From the NCBI GenBank assembly GCA_003313425.1, contig NHZP01000010.1:1240001-1304000 (forward strand): a DNA stretch of 64,000 nt, written 5' to 3'. Below are positions 1 to 12,000 of the stretch, one piece after another (position 1 is the first letter of the stretch; each line of letters starts with the position of its first letter). The position numbers were made by a program, and so were the translations under genes. The DNA comes from Pseudopyrenochaeta lycopersici (lineage: Eukaryota; Ascomycota; Dothideomycetes; Pleosporales; Pseudopyrenochaetaceae). The notes under the pieces were generated by a model, which was not told the origin of the DNA, ran no database searches, and saw nothing but the letters and a program-made list of their open reading frames with translations.

Positions 1-2114
1 AGGAAGTTAAATAATAGTAAGCGCGTCTAGCTAATTAATACCTAGTATTAAGAGTGTGTGAATTTCAGCACTCTTAAGGATAGGCAAGGTAGTTAGGTAT
101 TTGACTATCGCAGGGTGTGCTAGCAACATTACTATTACGTAGCTAGCAAGATAGGCCTACTTACTTAAAGCCTTAGTATTTTAAACATAGTTTAGCTACT
201 TAAGATACTATACTATCGTCAGGATTAATAGGGTTAGCTTTAATTAGACCTAGTAACTCAAGTTCTGTTCTCAGCCCTGTTTCAAGGAGACTATACGTAT
301 CAAGACCTAAAGAGCTATTATTATCGCCTAGTAAAAGTTTAAGTCCAAATTAACTAGGATGAAGTTGCTAAGGCTCTTAATTAGGGAGTATATATTAAAG
401 CATTTAAGGAATACGGCAGCATTACCTACGACGCCTTTAGCTAGATTTTTAAGGATCCTGAGCTAGTCTTAATCCTTAATTAAAGTTTTAACATATACCT
501 CTACTACACGCAGCTAATTAATAGTAAAAGCAACCTTAGCTAGTGTTAGGTAATATATTATTCGTTAATACAGCAGCTTGTGCGAGGTAATATTAAATAC
601 TAGCTGCTGTACGCAGTCTTGCGAAAAGAGCCTAACCTAATTTCTTACCCCTACTACACGAAATACACTAAGCCTAGGGATAGGACTTACTTCTGTTACG
701 TTAACTTAAATATCTCTAAGGCTGTATACTTAGGCAGAGGCGTAGATATTATCTAAGGAAGCGTCTCTTTTAATAATGAAGATAAAGATAACTGCACGCA
801 GATACTACGTAGCTTTTATAATATTATCTATAAGTACTAGAACTAGCAAGAAAACTTAGGACTTAAGAACTCTACTAGTTACATTAAGGGATAGGATAAT
901 AAAAGGGACTGGCTAGAGAGTTGCAGTGCGAAATTCCCTAACGTTAAATAGTTCAGTCAGCCTTGCAAGGCTGGTTACGTCCGCATCTCTAATCCTAGGC
1001 TGCCTTATAGATCTACTAGGCCTGTAACTAAGTAACGACGAACTATCTTGCCTTAGTTTATTAAGGTAGAAGAGGATATAACTATGATGGAGATTCCTGA
1101 GATGGGCTCCTATTAAGAGCTCGCTGCTGCCTTTTAAAGCTTAACTGCTGCGCCAAAGTTACTGTCTGGACACTTAAATTACTATAGCAGCGTTAAGTAG
1201 GCCTTTCCTAGAGATATTATACTAGTGTACTTGTTAAATATTGCTAAGGCTGTGAACTGTTAGCTGAGATAGGATTCTCCGCTAGTTTTAGAGGAACTAA
1301 CTAACTTATTCACGGATTAGCCTAACCCTAGTTTAATCTGTTAATTTATTAAGGATACTAGGAAGGCTATAGTAAAGATAATTAAAGAGTATTAGGTTAT
1401 CTGCTAGCATTATAAGAAGCTTACTTTTAGGGAAGATAAAGATATTAGCGTACCTAACAGGTCGTTCTTCTTAAATAAAGGTATAAATCTAGCTTAGGAA
1501 GCTAAGTAGTAGAAGCACGATAGGTAGGTTAAATAACGCACTGCCCTAGACAAGGTTCTTAAGGAGCTTTCTAATAATCCTAATAGCAAGGCTGCTAGGA
1601 TGCTGGACAGGAAGGAGAAACTGAGGCGCCTGTCCATCCGAAGCGCAACTAAGTCTCTACAGACTTTAACTTATGCTAGTTCACGAAGGTCGTTATCGTA
1701 GCAACAGGCGCTAGGTTAGTATTCGCCTGGTCAGTTACCTATAGGACCTCCTCCTGCGCCTTCTCGTCCTGGGCAAGCGCAACCTAACATAAGCGCGTTA
1801 AATCTGCATGCACCGTCGCAGACTCCTCGTCGTAGCAAGAGGATTAAGGAGATTAAGAAGAAGAAGTAAGGCTTAACAGACTCTAATTAGCTAAGTGCCT
1901 CCAGGTCGTTTAAGGGATACTAGGACAATAGCATACTTACTAGCGTCTTCAACAGTAAGGTTAAGGCGCATTTTCTTTTATTTTTCCTATTGTCTTTAGG
2001 AGATTTAACGATGAAGTGCGGGAGTTTATAAAGGAACCTGCACAATTACAAGGACTGCTCCTCCTGCAGAAATACAGCCTATGCTGCCTTCCCTTTATTC
2101 GTAGGGCAACAATT

Positions 2115-2162
<48 letters not shown>

Positions 2163-2270
2163 TCCTTTTCCCAGTTCTCTTCTCCTCCTGCTGGTAGTTC
2201 TACTTGCGAGGAGAAGGAACAATAAGTAGGAGTTGTAAGCTCAATAGGACTGAGCTCGAAGTAGGGGAGG
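1..2270 (+). mobile_element. RIP-degraded repeat element, family not identified
   Basis: The plus strand reads as a long protein-like frame from about 640 to 1870 if TAG codons are taken as former TGG Trp codons. That is what CpA-to-TpA mutation on the opposite strand produces. The end of this frame is basic and Pro/Ser-rich (about 1740-1870, ending in a run of Lys codons). I do not recognise the family. It could be a gag-like or DNA-transposon protein. No terminal repeats are visible because the element runs off the left edge. The sequence is rich in TpA and poor in CpA. It is a dead copy with no functional ORF. Confidence 0.5.
2112..2164 (+). repeat. (TTTC)n microsatellite
   Basis: About 13 uninterrupted TTTC units lie at the end of the first degraded element. 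A short open frame here is only the translation of the repeat. Confidence 0.95.
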
Positions 2271-2272
2271 TT

Positions 2273-2645
2273 TGTGCCGTTGCACAGGGTACCTAGGCAA
2301 TTAGGTGATGATAGGTTTCCTTTGTCAGCGAGATTTGATGATAAGACTTAGAGATGCGAGAGATCTCAACGTTATGCACCAAAACCTCATGCACCACACA
2401 CTACGAGAATTCACTTCAAAACTGAGATTTTGCAAAGTAGCTAGTGCATTAGTTACGTCAATTCAATAAGATTTCAGACCATTTTGTTTATTACTTTTAA
2501 TCAGGCTCTATACTTACCTTCGTTTCTAGCAGACTGCATAGGCAGGGCTGCTCCTGTTATTTACGCACGCTTGGATTCCAACGTTACCTCTCAATCACAA
2601 CACCAGAACTGCGGGATTGTGCCGAACCACCTTGTTAACTCCACA
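2273..2645 (+). repeat. LTR-like repeat, copy 1
   Basis: This 373-bp repeat begins TGTGCCGTTGCACAGGG and ends TTAACTCCACA, so it has TG...CA termini. It recurs at 7730-8102 and 8676-9053 in the opposite orientation. I read it as a solo LTR or LTR fragment, but a small non-autonomous element is possible. No clear target duplication flanks this copy. Several G-to-A and C-to-T differences from copy 3 fit RIP. Confidence 0.7.
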
Positions 2646-2649
2646 CTAT

Positions 2650-5600
2650 AAACGCCCTTACTTCTTTTACATTTCTGTATTCTAGCTAATCCAGAATCTT
2701 AGCTACTTTCTGTTAATCTAGATATCTTCCTTGCGCAGTAACCTTATATCTAACTACCCCTAATCTAGAGACTCCCTAATAATACTTCTTGCCTAAAATT
2801 ATAGCTCTAGCTCTTTCTATGTTAGCTAGAGCCCTGTCTAGCTGCTAAATATGTTCTAACATATATCTTCTTACTCTAGGAAATGCTTCTTCTTCTCTAT
2901 AGTTAGTTTTAGGACTGCTAGCAGTAATATTGTCTATAAAAGGAATAGTATATAGCTAATAATCCTTTATAATCTTTGTAACTACTCGCTAAAAGACTAT
3001 AACTAAGTTAGTTGCGCCTTAAACTATTGTACAGTATTAAAGCAAACTAACTAGCGTATGAAAGGCAGTTATGTCTCTGCTGTCTAGATAAAGTGTGATC
3101 TAGTTATATCCTAAGAATAGATCTATAAGAGACAGAATACAACATCTACTAAAACGCTTAGAGAATTTATCTACTGTTGGAGGCAGATTAGTATCCCTAA
3201 AAGACACTGCGTTTATCTTAATTAACCTAAGTATTATCTAATAACTCTTATCCTTCTTTTTAACTAGAAACTATAAGTTTCTGTACTAACTAGCGCATCT
3301 TTCTAGTACCCCTCTATTAAGTCTGTTATTAAACATTATAACTACCTCTTCCTTAACAGCTCGCGCTATTAGGAACGATTTTTCTTACTAAGCTTTATGT
3401 TTAATAGTCTGTATCTTATATAGAGGATATACATCCTTAATAATTCGTCCTGTCTTAGAGAAAGTAAAAGCGATTGCGCTTTCTCTGTTTATCAACATTT
3501 TAATAAATAGCTAAACTTCTAATTTTATTAACTTAGATCTAAACTTTTATAAGGCTAGCCTTTCTAGTGTTAATCTTATGCCCTATAAGAATACTGCATA
3601 TCTGTATTTAAAAAGGTGATTAAAAGGCCCTATATTAGGAGGTCTTAGACTTTTTCTTAAGAGTTATAGTTTAATAGCATGTTGCTTCTAATCCTTACGC
3701 CTAAACTCCTTAATATCTAATACTGTAGGAATATCTATAGGTTGCACCTTATTAGCTACCCTCTTATGCAGGGTATTAACCTAACTACCTGTGTACTTCC
3801 TTCTCTTTTCCTATTACGCCTAACAGTTAAGTTTATATATAACTAAAAAAGACTCTAATTCTCGCACAGCTAAAGAATCCTTAGAGGCTCTAACTCTATA
3901 GCTTATTACTTACTTTACCTATTCTTTAAATTACTGCTTATTATTAGTTATAAAAATAGGTAAAAATTCGCTAAATCTAATAGAAGCTTTTACAAACTTA
4001 GCCTCCTAAATATACTTAACCTAAGTATAAGATAAATAAGATTCTAAACTAAAACATCGCCCTAGGTATCTTCTACTTAAATCTAAACACTCCTCCCTAG
4101 AAAGGGTGTCTGCTATATATTTTCCTTATTTTTAGGAGTTAGTGCATAGTCTCTTAGATACAGCAGAGTAAGATTAGAGGCTATAAAGACGGCGTTTCTG
4201 TCTCTATTCTTAGAAATAATCCTGTACGTAATCCTTCTATATACGTTATACTAAATTAATAACCTTACTAAAGCGTACTAAGGTCTACCTAAAATCGCTA
4301 ATCTTATTAGGTTTTAAACGATCCTAAAGTAACTAATAATAGTTACCTCTCTTACTTTAACTAGGACACTCTACGCAGTTCCTATAAAAGGATTAGTACT
4401 TCTATTCGTAGTAACTACTCTATCTTAATACGAGCTACCTTACTTATAGTCTTTATATATAAGCTTTAATGCCTTAGCCGCACTATATCTTAAAAGGTTT
4501 ATCTATGCGCTAGTATTAATAAGACACTTTACTGCATGCTTATTAAATAAGGCCTAGCAGGTTAGAAGGTTATACTGCACGTAGGCTATACCTATCTTCT
4601 TTTAAATTATTATAGCTTCTTATTTAGTAGGATTAACTAAAGCTTTATGCTAAGTGTTATATGTTCCTAGGGCTTTATACCTAGTTTATGTATTAAAAGT
4701 CCTAAATTGTATTAAGTTAAGCTCTAAATTCGGCCCTTTTTTAAGACTAACTGTCTCTACTTAATTTAATTTACCCTTTTCTTTATTAGAAAAATGCCTC
4801 CGAACATCTCTAATAACATAGGCAGACGCAGGGTTGTACAGGGTAAGGCACTGCAGTGTCAGCTAATCAGGTTCCAGCAGGTCTCGCTTAGCTGACCTAG
4901 CAATTGCTGATTAGCTGGCCGGCCTAATACTTAATTCTACAGCGTTCACGCTAGCTAACAACGCAGCAAGCTTATTAATTGCTTTTAATATATTTCTAAC
5001 TTATTTTTAAAGCTAATGTTAGCTTATAAGGTCCCTAAAAGTTACACCACGCACCTCTTAACGTAGCATAGTAGTAGCGATACAGTTTAGATGCGGGCCT
5101 AGCAAATAATAGAGCTCTATATTAGTAAGGCCGTTATTCTAGTTCTTCTTTTTCTTATTCTAACTAATAAATTTAGGCTTAGCTTTTAAATCCTAAAAGC
5201 TTCTATTATTATCTAGAGGCTATATAAGAGAGAATAGCTTATTATAGGCTTAGCTGGCGAATAGAATTAGCTCTACTCGTTCAAACTTCTTAATATCTAT
5301 TAGTTTAAATACAGTGTTACCCTTTATAACAGGCATACGATAGTCCTTAACTATAACTCGCTTTAGTTATTTAGAATAAGGAGGTTTAGTAAGAGCTTAC
5401 TTCTAAACTTTACTCTACTTAACTTTCTTAAGAACTAGATCTTTCCTAATATTCTAACGCGTTTAAGAGCGTGTTACTGTATAAGTTAAGCTAGCATTTA
5501 CTGCTCCTTCCTTAAAAGCACTAAGAATAATGTCCTAAGATGTAACCTTATTAAGGGTAAAACACGCTTTAGTTAAGCCTCTTAGTAATATCCTAACGTT

Positions 5601-7390
5601 CTAAAAGTTTAGTAGGTCCTTAGCCAGGCTTATAGCTATCCTACTATATCTATCTTCTGTAATCGTATTCGTATTAGGACTAACTACCTTTTGTTACTGC
5701 ACAGCTAGTAGTCTAAGCTTTTAATATTAAGTAGGCTTTAAGTCTACTCTATTAAACTTCTCTAGATATACTACTAATACTAGCTAATCTAAGATATTAT
5801 TAGTAACTCTGTAATACTCCTAAATTTTCTGTTTTAACTAATAGAGCTATAACGTTTAGGGTGCAGTTCTTTAGATTTGCCTTAACCTCTTATGCGAAGG
5901 ACTAAAATAGTAAGTTTTATATCTAACTTCCCTATTCTACTTAAAGCTAATCTAGCTAAGATATAAAAGCAGCTAATATAGCTTATATTCTCTAGTAATG
6001 TAACTAGGGAGGTTGCATATATTATAAGTGTTTTAATATTCACGTCCTTAGATAGTAATTGCGCCTTACTAAGGATTTAAGTTGCGAGGAGCTGTTGTTA
6101 TGTACGAGCTATTATTCCTTTCTAATAGTAACTGCTTAGCATTATCTCTTAAGACGACTTAGCTGATAAAGTACGCGTACGTAGCTGAGTTCCTTAGAAT
6201 CTGACTAAGCTTAGGATAAACTATTATCTTGTTAACCTTAGCTAGGCTAATCTTCTAGTCGCTAAGGGCTGAAATAAGGTCTTAAACCTCTAGATCTACA
6301 CTAGGTAGAAGAGCAGGCCTAGCTTCCTCTTAAACTTTGCTTTTCTTATACTTATTAACTGCGTCTTTTAGCTGCTTAGCTGTTAATGTTTTCTTTTCTT
6401 AATTAAGGATCTAGTGTGTAAGCTTAGCCTCTCTTTCTGCATAACTAGGGGATATCTGTTTTATCCCCTCTCTCTAGCAGTACACGCGCTTAAGATACGT
6501 GTAAATCTTCTTAATATTAAAACTCTCTAGCTTATCTGGAATCAGCCCTTTATATATATAGATAAAGATTATATTTTAGTCTTCTCTTAGAAGGCCTCTA
6601 GTAAAAAAGAAGCTAGCCTCTGTCTTATGTAGCTAGCCTGTCTTAATGTAAGTATTACTATACGCTGCGAAGTTAGTTAAATACTTAGATAGTCCTAGGA
6701 ATTTTCTTAACGTTTTAGAAATATAGGTCTCTAGGAACGCTTGCGTTCCTATGCGTTAAGCTACATCTTAATCGTGCTAATACTCTTTTATTACTTCTTA
6801 AAGCTTCTTCTAGTCTGGTACCCTATATAGCCTTATTTTCTTAATAAAGCTTCTGTATATAGTGTTATAGAAGTCTAGAAGGATTCTTATTTTTTAATAG
6901 TTATTATAGCTGCTATTATCTACCTAGCGATTAAAGTTATCTAGGAACTTAGTAACGTCTTTTCTTATAAATAGAAAGTCTTTCCTTGCCAGCCTTATAG
7001 GTATAAGTACTTTACTAGTATCTATAGTATGTTTCTTAATAACCTTAATAGCTAGCGTAAGATCTAATCTAAATAACAGCGAATCTGGTGTTAATTCAGC
7101 CATAAGGATAGCTGAAGGCTGAATCCTGAATAGGCTGCTGCAGCCCTTTAGTATAACTGAATAAGGAGACTGCAACTACTAGGCAGTTCCTTACTAACGC
7201 TAATAATTAACTAAAATCTGATACTGTACTACTTCTAAATTATTTCTTAATCGTTCATAGCTGTTCTCGTTTCTGTTTTCTATTATCTTATTCTTATTCT
7301 TGTTACTATTCTGTTACTAAGTTAGCTTCCGCTCATTATATAGGAAGTCTTAATTTGTTATAGTAAGATAATAAGGATACAGCCTCAACA
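2650..7390 (-). mobile_element. Ty3/gypsy retrotransposon remnant (element C), RIP-degraded
   Basis: Reading the minus strand from about 7175 downward gives a gag-like start (an open frame at 6924-7175). Much later, a gypsy reverse transcriptase is recognisable: the frame at about 3060-3180 reads with the family pattern I-S-L-I-D-L-F-x-G-Y-x-Q followed by S-R-D-I-T-A-F-H-T. The thumb/connection region at 2780-2950 reads Y-M-L-E-H-I-Q-x-L-D-R. The frames are broken by many stops, mostly TAG. The pol region ends at the LTR-like repeat near 2646, so RNase H and integrase are not seen. The left part of gag (6770-7390) is duplicated at 19,395-20,010. Confidence 0.7.
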
Positions 7391-7436
7391 GAGCTGGTCC
7401 TTGTCAACTCTTGGCTCTAAAAATGTAGAGGGGGTG

Positions 7437-7548
7437 GCCGCAACAGCGCCATCCCTCTCAAAGGTTCCGAAGGCTAGCCGCAACAGCGCCATCCCTCTCA
7501 AAGGTTCCGAAGGCTGGCCGCAACAGCGCCATCCCTCTCAAAGGTTTG
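7437..7548 (+). repeat. 40-bp tandem repeat, about 2.8 copies
   Basis: The 40-bp unit starts GCCGCAACAGCGCCATCCCT and runs through CTCAAAGGTTCCGAAGGCT. Starts are at 7437, 7477 and 7517; the last unit is partial. Copies are nearly identical, G+C-rich and not RIP-mutated, unlike the flanking retroelement. Confidence 0.95.
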
Positions 7549-7729
7549 TTAGGGTTAAACAGACACCTAGCTCTTTCTAGGTAATCCTATAATCTCTGTA
7601 TCGCAATGTAGCGCTCTTATATTTGTGTTTTCAACGTTAACAGTTTAATGCTATATAGGCTTTTTCTGCTCTCATTAGCCATAGCCTAACTAGAACAGAC
7701 CGTTGTGCCCCTTAGGCTTCGCCATTATT

Positions 7730-8102
7730 TATAGAGTTAATAAGGTAGTTTAGCACAATCCCGCAGTTCTAGTGTTATAAATAAGAGGTAACGATAGAAT
7801 CCAAACGTGCGTGAATAACAGGAGCAGCTCTGCCTGTGTAGTCTGCTAGAAACGAAGGTAAGTATAGAGCCTGATTAAAAGTAATAAACAAAATAGTCTG
7901 AAATCTCATGAATTAACGTAGCTAATGCACTAGCTACTTTACAAAATCTCAGTTTTTGAAGTGAATTCTCGTGGAGTATGGTGCATGAGGTTTTGGTGCA
8001 TAACGTTGAGATCTCTCGCATCTCCAAGTCTTATCATCAAATCTCGCTGACAAAGGAAACCCATCATCACCTAATTGCCCAGGTACCCTATGCAACGGCA
8101 CA
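7730..8102 (-). repeat. LTR-like repeat, copy 2
   Basis: This is the same repeat as copy 1, in inverted orientation. It is visibly more RIP-mutated than copy 3 (for example TATAGAGTTAATAAGG where copy 3 has TGTGGAGTTAACAAGG). With copy 1 it flanks element C as an inverted pair, so the two cannot be the LTRs of one element. No target duplication was found. Confidence 0.75.
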
Positions 8103-8478
8103 GTAGTTTCTGTGTTAATAGCTTTAAAGGCCTTTTTAGCTATAGCGTTATTAGCGTACGCAGCGTTTAGGATTTCTTCTATTAACTAATAGTTGTCCTT
8201 ATAATAGGGCAGCGAAGGATCTATTATACTATTAATAGGCGTAGGATTATTATTATTATTATTAAATTCTGCAGGAAAGTTTATTCTACGAGCGCGGGTA
8301 AAGTAAAATTGTACTACCTTAGCTTGTTCCTAGGATATTTAGTCTAGGGACTTAGGTTAACTAAGGGCTAAGGCGCGTAAGGCTGTTATAACTGCTAGTT
8401 GCATGCCTAGAGAGAGTACTTAGGGTCTAAGAATAGTAGCCCGTGTACTATAATAAGGGTCTTCTACGTCTGTTAGGG
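8103..8478. other. Degraded A+T-rich sequence between repeats
   Basis: This 376-bp stretch is RIP-like and holds no intact ORF. It has a short (TTA)n run near 8250-8265. The minus strand reads weakly as part of a retroelement gag protein (an Asn-rich run), but I cannot assign it. Confidence 0.4.
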
Positions 8479-9083
8479 CAGTGATGGGAGCTTACTATTG
8501 AAAATTAGTAATTACTATTTTTTTAAAAGGTTTATATTAAATTACTTAGTAATCCTAAAATTCTAATATTCTAGAATAGAATACTACTTAATCTAAAGAT
8601 TAATTTTAGAATTTTAGAATTTTAGGATTACTAAGTAATTTAATATAAACCTTTTAAAAAATTAGTAATTACTATTGTGGAGTTAACAAGGTGGTTCGGC
8701 ACAATCCCGCAGTTCTGGTGTTGTGAATGAGAGGTAACGTTGGAATCAAACGTGCGTGAATAACAGGAGCAGCCCTGCCTGTGCAGTCTGCCAGAAACGA
8801 AGGTAAGTATGGAGCCTCATTAAAAGTAATAAACAAAATGGTCTGAAATCTCATTGAATTGACGTAGCTAATGCACTAGCTACTTCGCAAAATCTCAGTT
8901 TTGAAGTGAATTCTCGTGGTGTGTGGTGCATGGTGCATCACGTTTGGTGCATGATGTTGAGATCTCTCGCATCTCCAAGTTTTATCACCAAATTTCGCTG
9001 ACAAAGGAAACCCATCATCACCTGATTGCCCAGGTACCCTGTGCAACGGCACACTATTTTTCAATAGTAAGCTCCTATCACTA
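8479..9083. mobile_element. MITE-like foldback element interrupted by an LTR-like insertion
   Basis: The left end begins CAGTGATGGGAGCTTACTA. The right end, read on the opposite strand from 9083, begins TAGTGATAGGAGCTTACTA. Long inverted arms (8479-8575 against 8600-8675 plus 9054-9083) pair over about 100 bp around a centre near 8590. Removing the 378-bp repeat at 8676-9053 restores a symmetrical element of about 223 bp. Ends starting CAGTGAT suggest a non-autonomous hAT-type element, but no 8-bp target duplication survives. Confidence 0.75.
8676..9053 (-). repeat. LTR-like repeat, copy 3, inserted in the MITE right arm
   Basis: This is the best-preserved copy: 378 bp with TG...CA ends (TGTGGAGTTAACAAGG at 8676, GGCACA ending at 9053 on the plus strand). 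It interrupts the MITE arm and is flanked by ATAG/ATAGT on both sides (4-6 bp depending on how the ambiguous ends are placed). That is the size expected of a retroviral-type integrase duplication. Its least-RIPed state suggests a late arrival. Confidence 0.8.
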
Positions 9084-12000
9084 GTATAATTACTATAAGT
9101 TTAAGATTATAGATGTTATAGTTACACTCTACTAGAGAGTATTTCTTTAAAAAGAAAGTAATAGGTTATAGGACGTCCTTATTATTATATTACTTTATAA
9201 CCTTACCTAATACCTATCCTAACGTATTAGTAAAGATATAAATTTACTTAGTAGGATTAAAATGCTTTAACACTACGCCTACACGAAATACTGCTTTAAG
9301 AGCCTTAAAAGCTTTTACTTCTTTCTCCTCCTATATAATTAGCTTATAACGAACCTTCTTATAGGCAGGTTTATTAGGATAGCTACTTTTCTTTTTTACA
9401 ATAGTAGCCTTAATAAGGCGTATAAGCAGTAACGCTATCTTTAAGTAGCCTTTAATAAAGCGCTAGGAGAAGCTAGTGTACCTAAGGAAAGTAAGCACAT
9501 CTTAGGTAGTCTTTAGTATTTCTTATTACTATACAGCCTTAATCTTTTCTAGGTTAATTTTAATACCCTTATTTATAATTATTATACTTAGGAACTTAAT
9601 ATAGTCTGTATAAAATTCTAATTTACGCGGGTCTATATAGAACCCTTTTTTCTTAAGGCGCGTAAGCACCTTTTTAACATACTCTATGTAGGCTTCTACT
9701 AATTCTAAGAAAACTAAGATATTATCTAGATAGGCGGTATAAAACTTATCAAGGTACTTAAAAAGAGCGCTGTTAATTACCCTTTAAAACGTAGCTAGAG
9801 TATTACAGAGGCCTATAGGCATTACGCGGTATTAATAAGTGCCCTAACGCGTAGAGAAGGTAGTAAGCTACTCTAAACTAGGCTTTATGCGAATTTAATA
9901 AAAAGCGTGCACGACATTAAATTTAGAAAAGATAACAGCTTTATTAAGCTTAGCTAAAGTCTTACAGAAGAAAGGAATTAGGTATTAATCCTTAATAGAG
10001 GCTTTATTAAGGTCTTAATAATCTACACAGACTTAGATACTACTACTAGGTTTAGCAATAATAAGTAAGTTATTTTATGTAGTAGAGGGTCCCTAGAAGA
10101 TAAAATCCTAAGCCTCTATCTTCTAAATATATTACTTAATAGCTTTAAACTATTTACTAGAAAATAGCCTCGCTTAATAATTAGGCACCTTAGCTCCTAG
10201 CTTAAGCTTAATCTTATAGTTATATTCTAAGTAATCTAAGAGCTTAGCCGCGGCTGCTTTATTAAATACAAGAATAATTAAGGTATATTCCTTAAGTAGG
10301 TGCAGAGGTAAGATATCTTTTAATAAGACTTCCTTAGGAGGGTTAAAGAACTTATTATAGTCCTTTTATACCGCTACGCGACAGATTTTCTATAACGCTC
10401 CTAGTAGTAAGCGACGAACTATTATAAACAGAGGGTAGTTTTTTTATTTAGTAAACGCCCGAATAGCTCTTAGCGAGATAACCTTAATACCTACTGTAGG
10501 TTTAGTTTACTAGTATAGTACTTAGTGTTTATTATCTAGCTTTGCTAGGGCTGTAGTATCTAACTTTGCCTGTTATTAGCTAGTCTTGCCTTTATTCCTG
10601 CTATCTATAGAGGAACTAGGCTATATAGAGGCGTTAGGCGTAGCTTACTTACAGACAACTCGTAGTATATACGAGTGTTACTAGCATTCTGTTTAGTAGT
10701 ATGCGTTAGGGAATTTAATTATACCCTAACAGTAATTAAAGCGTAGTGCGTATAGTTTCCTCTAGCAGAATCCTAATACTAGGTTAAAGGCCCTATACTA
10801 GTTAAGAATATAGGCGGAAGTATACTTAAAGTAGGAATTAATTTTTATATAGAATTTAACCTTATAAGTAATAGATTCTAAAGTAACACCTTTATATCCT
10901 TTATATATAATAAGCGTAATAAGAGGAATTAGTTAGAACCCCTAGGTAAGCTAGAGGAACCGCTGTAAGATAAAGTTTACATCTACTTTGTTGTCTGCTA
11001 ATATCTAGGCAACGTAGGGGGCGTTTTCTTATTATCTAATTATACTTAAGAAAGTAAACTAGTCTAGGCTGTCTAGATATAGCTTATCTTTCTAGATAGC
11101 CTGCGTGCGTTATAAGAGTACCTGCGCTACAGGCTTGTGTATACCGCCTTAGTAAGTAGCAGCTAGCGCAGTTTCCTAAAACTAATTATTAACCCTAGAT
11201 AAAGGACTTTTATCTAGGGTTACTCTTCCTCTAAATAAATAATATTCTTAGCTTTGTTACTGTTACTGTTAGAGGCTTCTTTGTAGTTAGAGTTACTAGT
11301 CTCTAGGCTTGCGTGCACGTAATAATTAGTAGCTAGGTTACTGCGCGGATTTCTTTAATACTAGTTACGGCTAGAGTCCGCGTTGTAAGGCTTAGGACCG
11401 TTAGCTAGCTTATAGTCACCTATTCTATTATCTTTAAATAACAGACGTAGGCCTAGAGTAGGCTTACTAGCTTTCTTAATAGGCTTATCCGCCGCCGTCC
11501 TTAGAATAAATTTACGAGGCGGTGCCAGGGTTGCATATTTACTAAGTAATAGTAATTACTATTACTAAGTAGTAAAAGCTCTTTAGTAATAGTAATTACT
11601 AATTAGTAATTACTAAGTTACTATTCAGTAATTAGTAAAATTCTAAAAATAGAAACTCTATATTTTTATAGTTCTATATCTAAAGCTTATAATATTTTTA
11701 TATTATAACTATATATAGTAAATTAAACTTATTAAATATAAAATTTTAACTATAGATTTATAAACTACTCTTTCTATCTATATTATTATATATAATATTC
11801 TAGAAATTTAGAAATAATAGGAATTAGAAAATATAATATAGTCTTACTAAAAAGATATATATTAAATAAAAAACTAGCTAATCTAAACTACCTAAAGAAT
11901 TTAAGAAATCTATAGCTTCTAGATTAGAAGCTATAAAATCTTCGTATAAATTATAAAAGCTTCTACTTAATTTAATCTCTTCTAGAGTATAAAACTCTTT

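Noticed and set aside
7437..7548. CRISPR-like array
   Set aside because: Units are contiguous without spacers, and the genome is eukaryotic; it is a tandem repeat.
8672..9064. Two minus-strand frames of about 60 codons
   Set aside because: They lie within the LTR-like repeat and resemble no protein.
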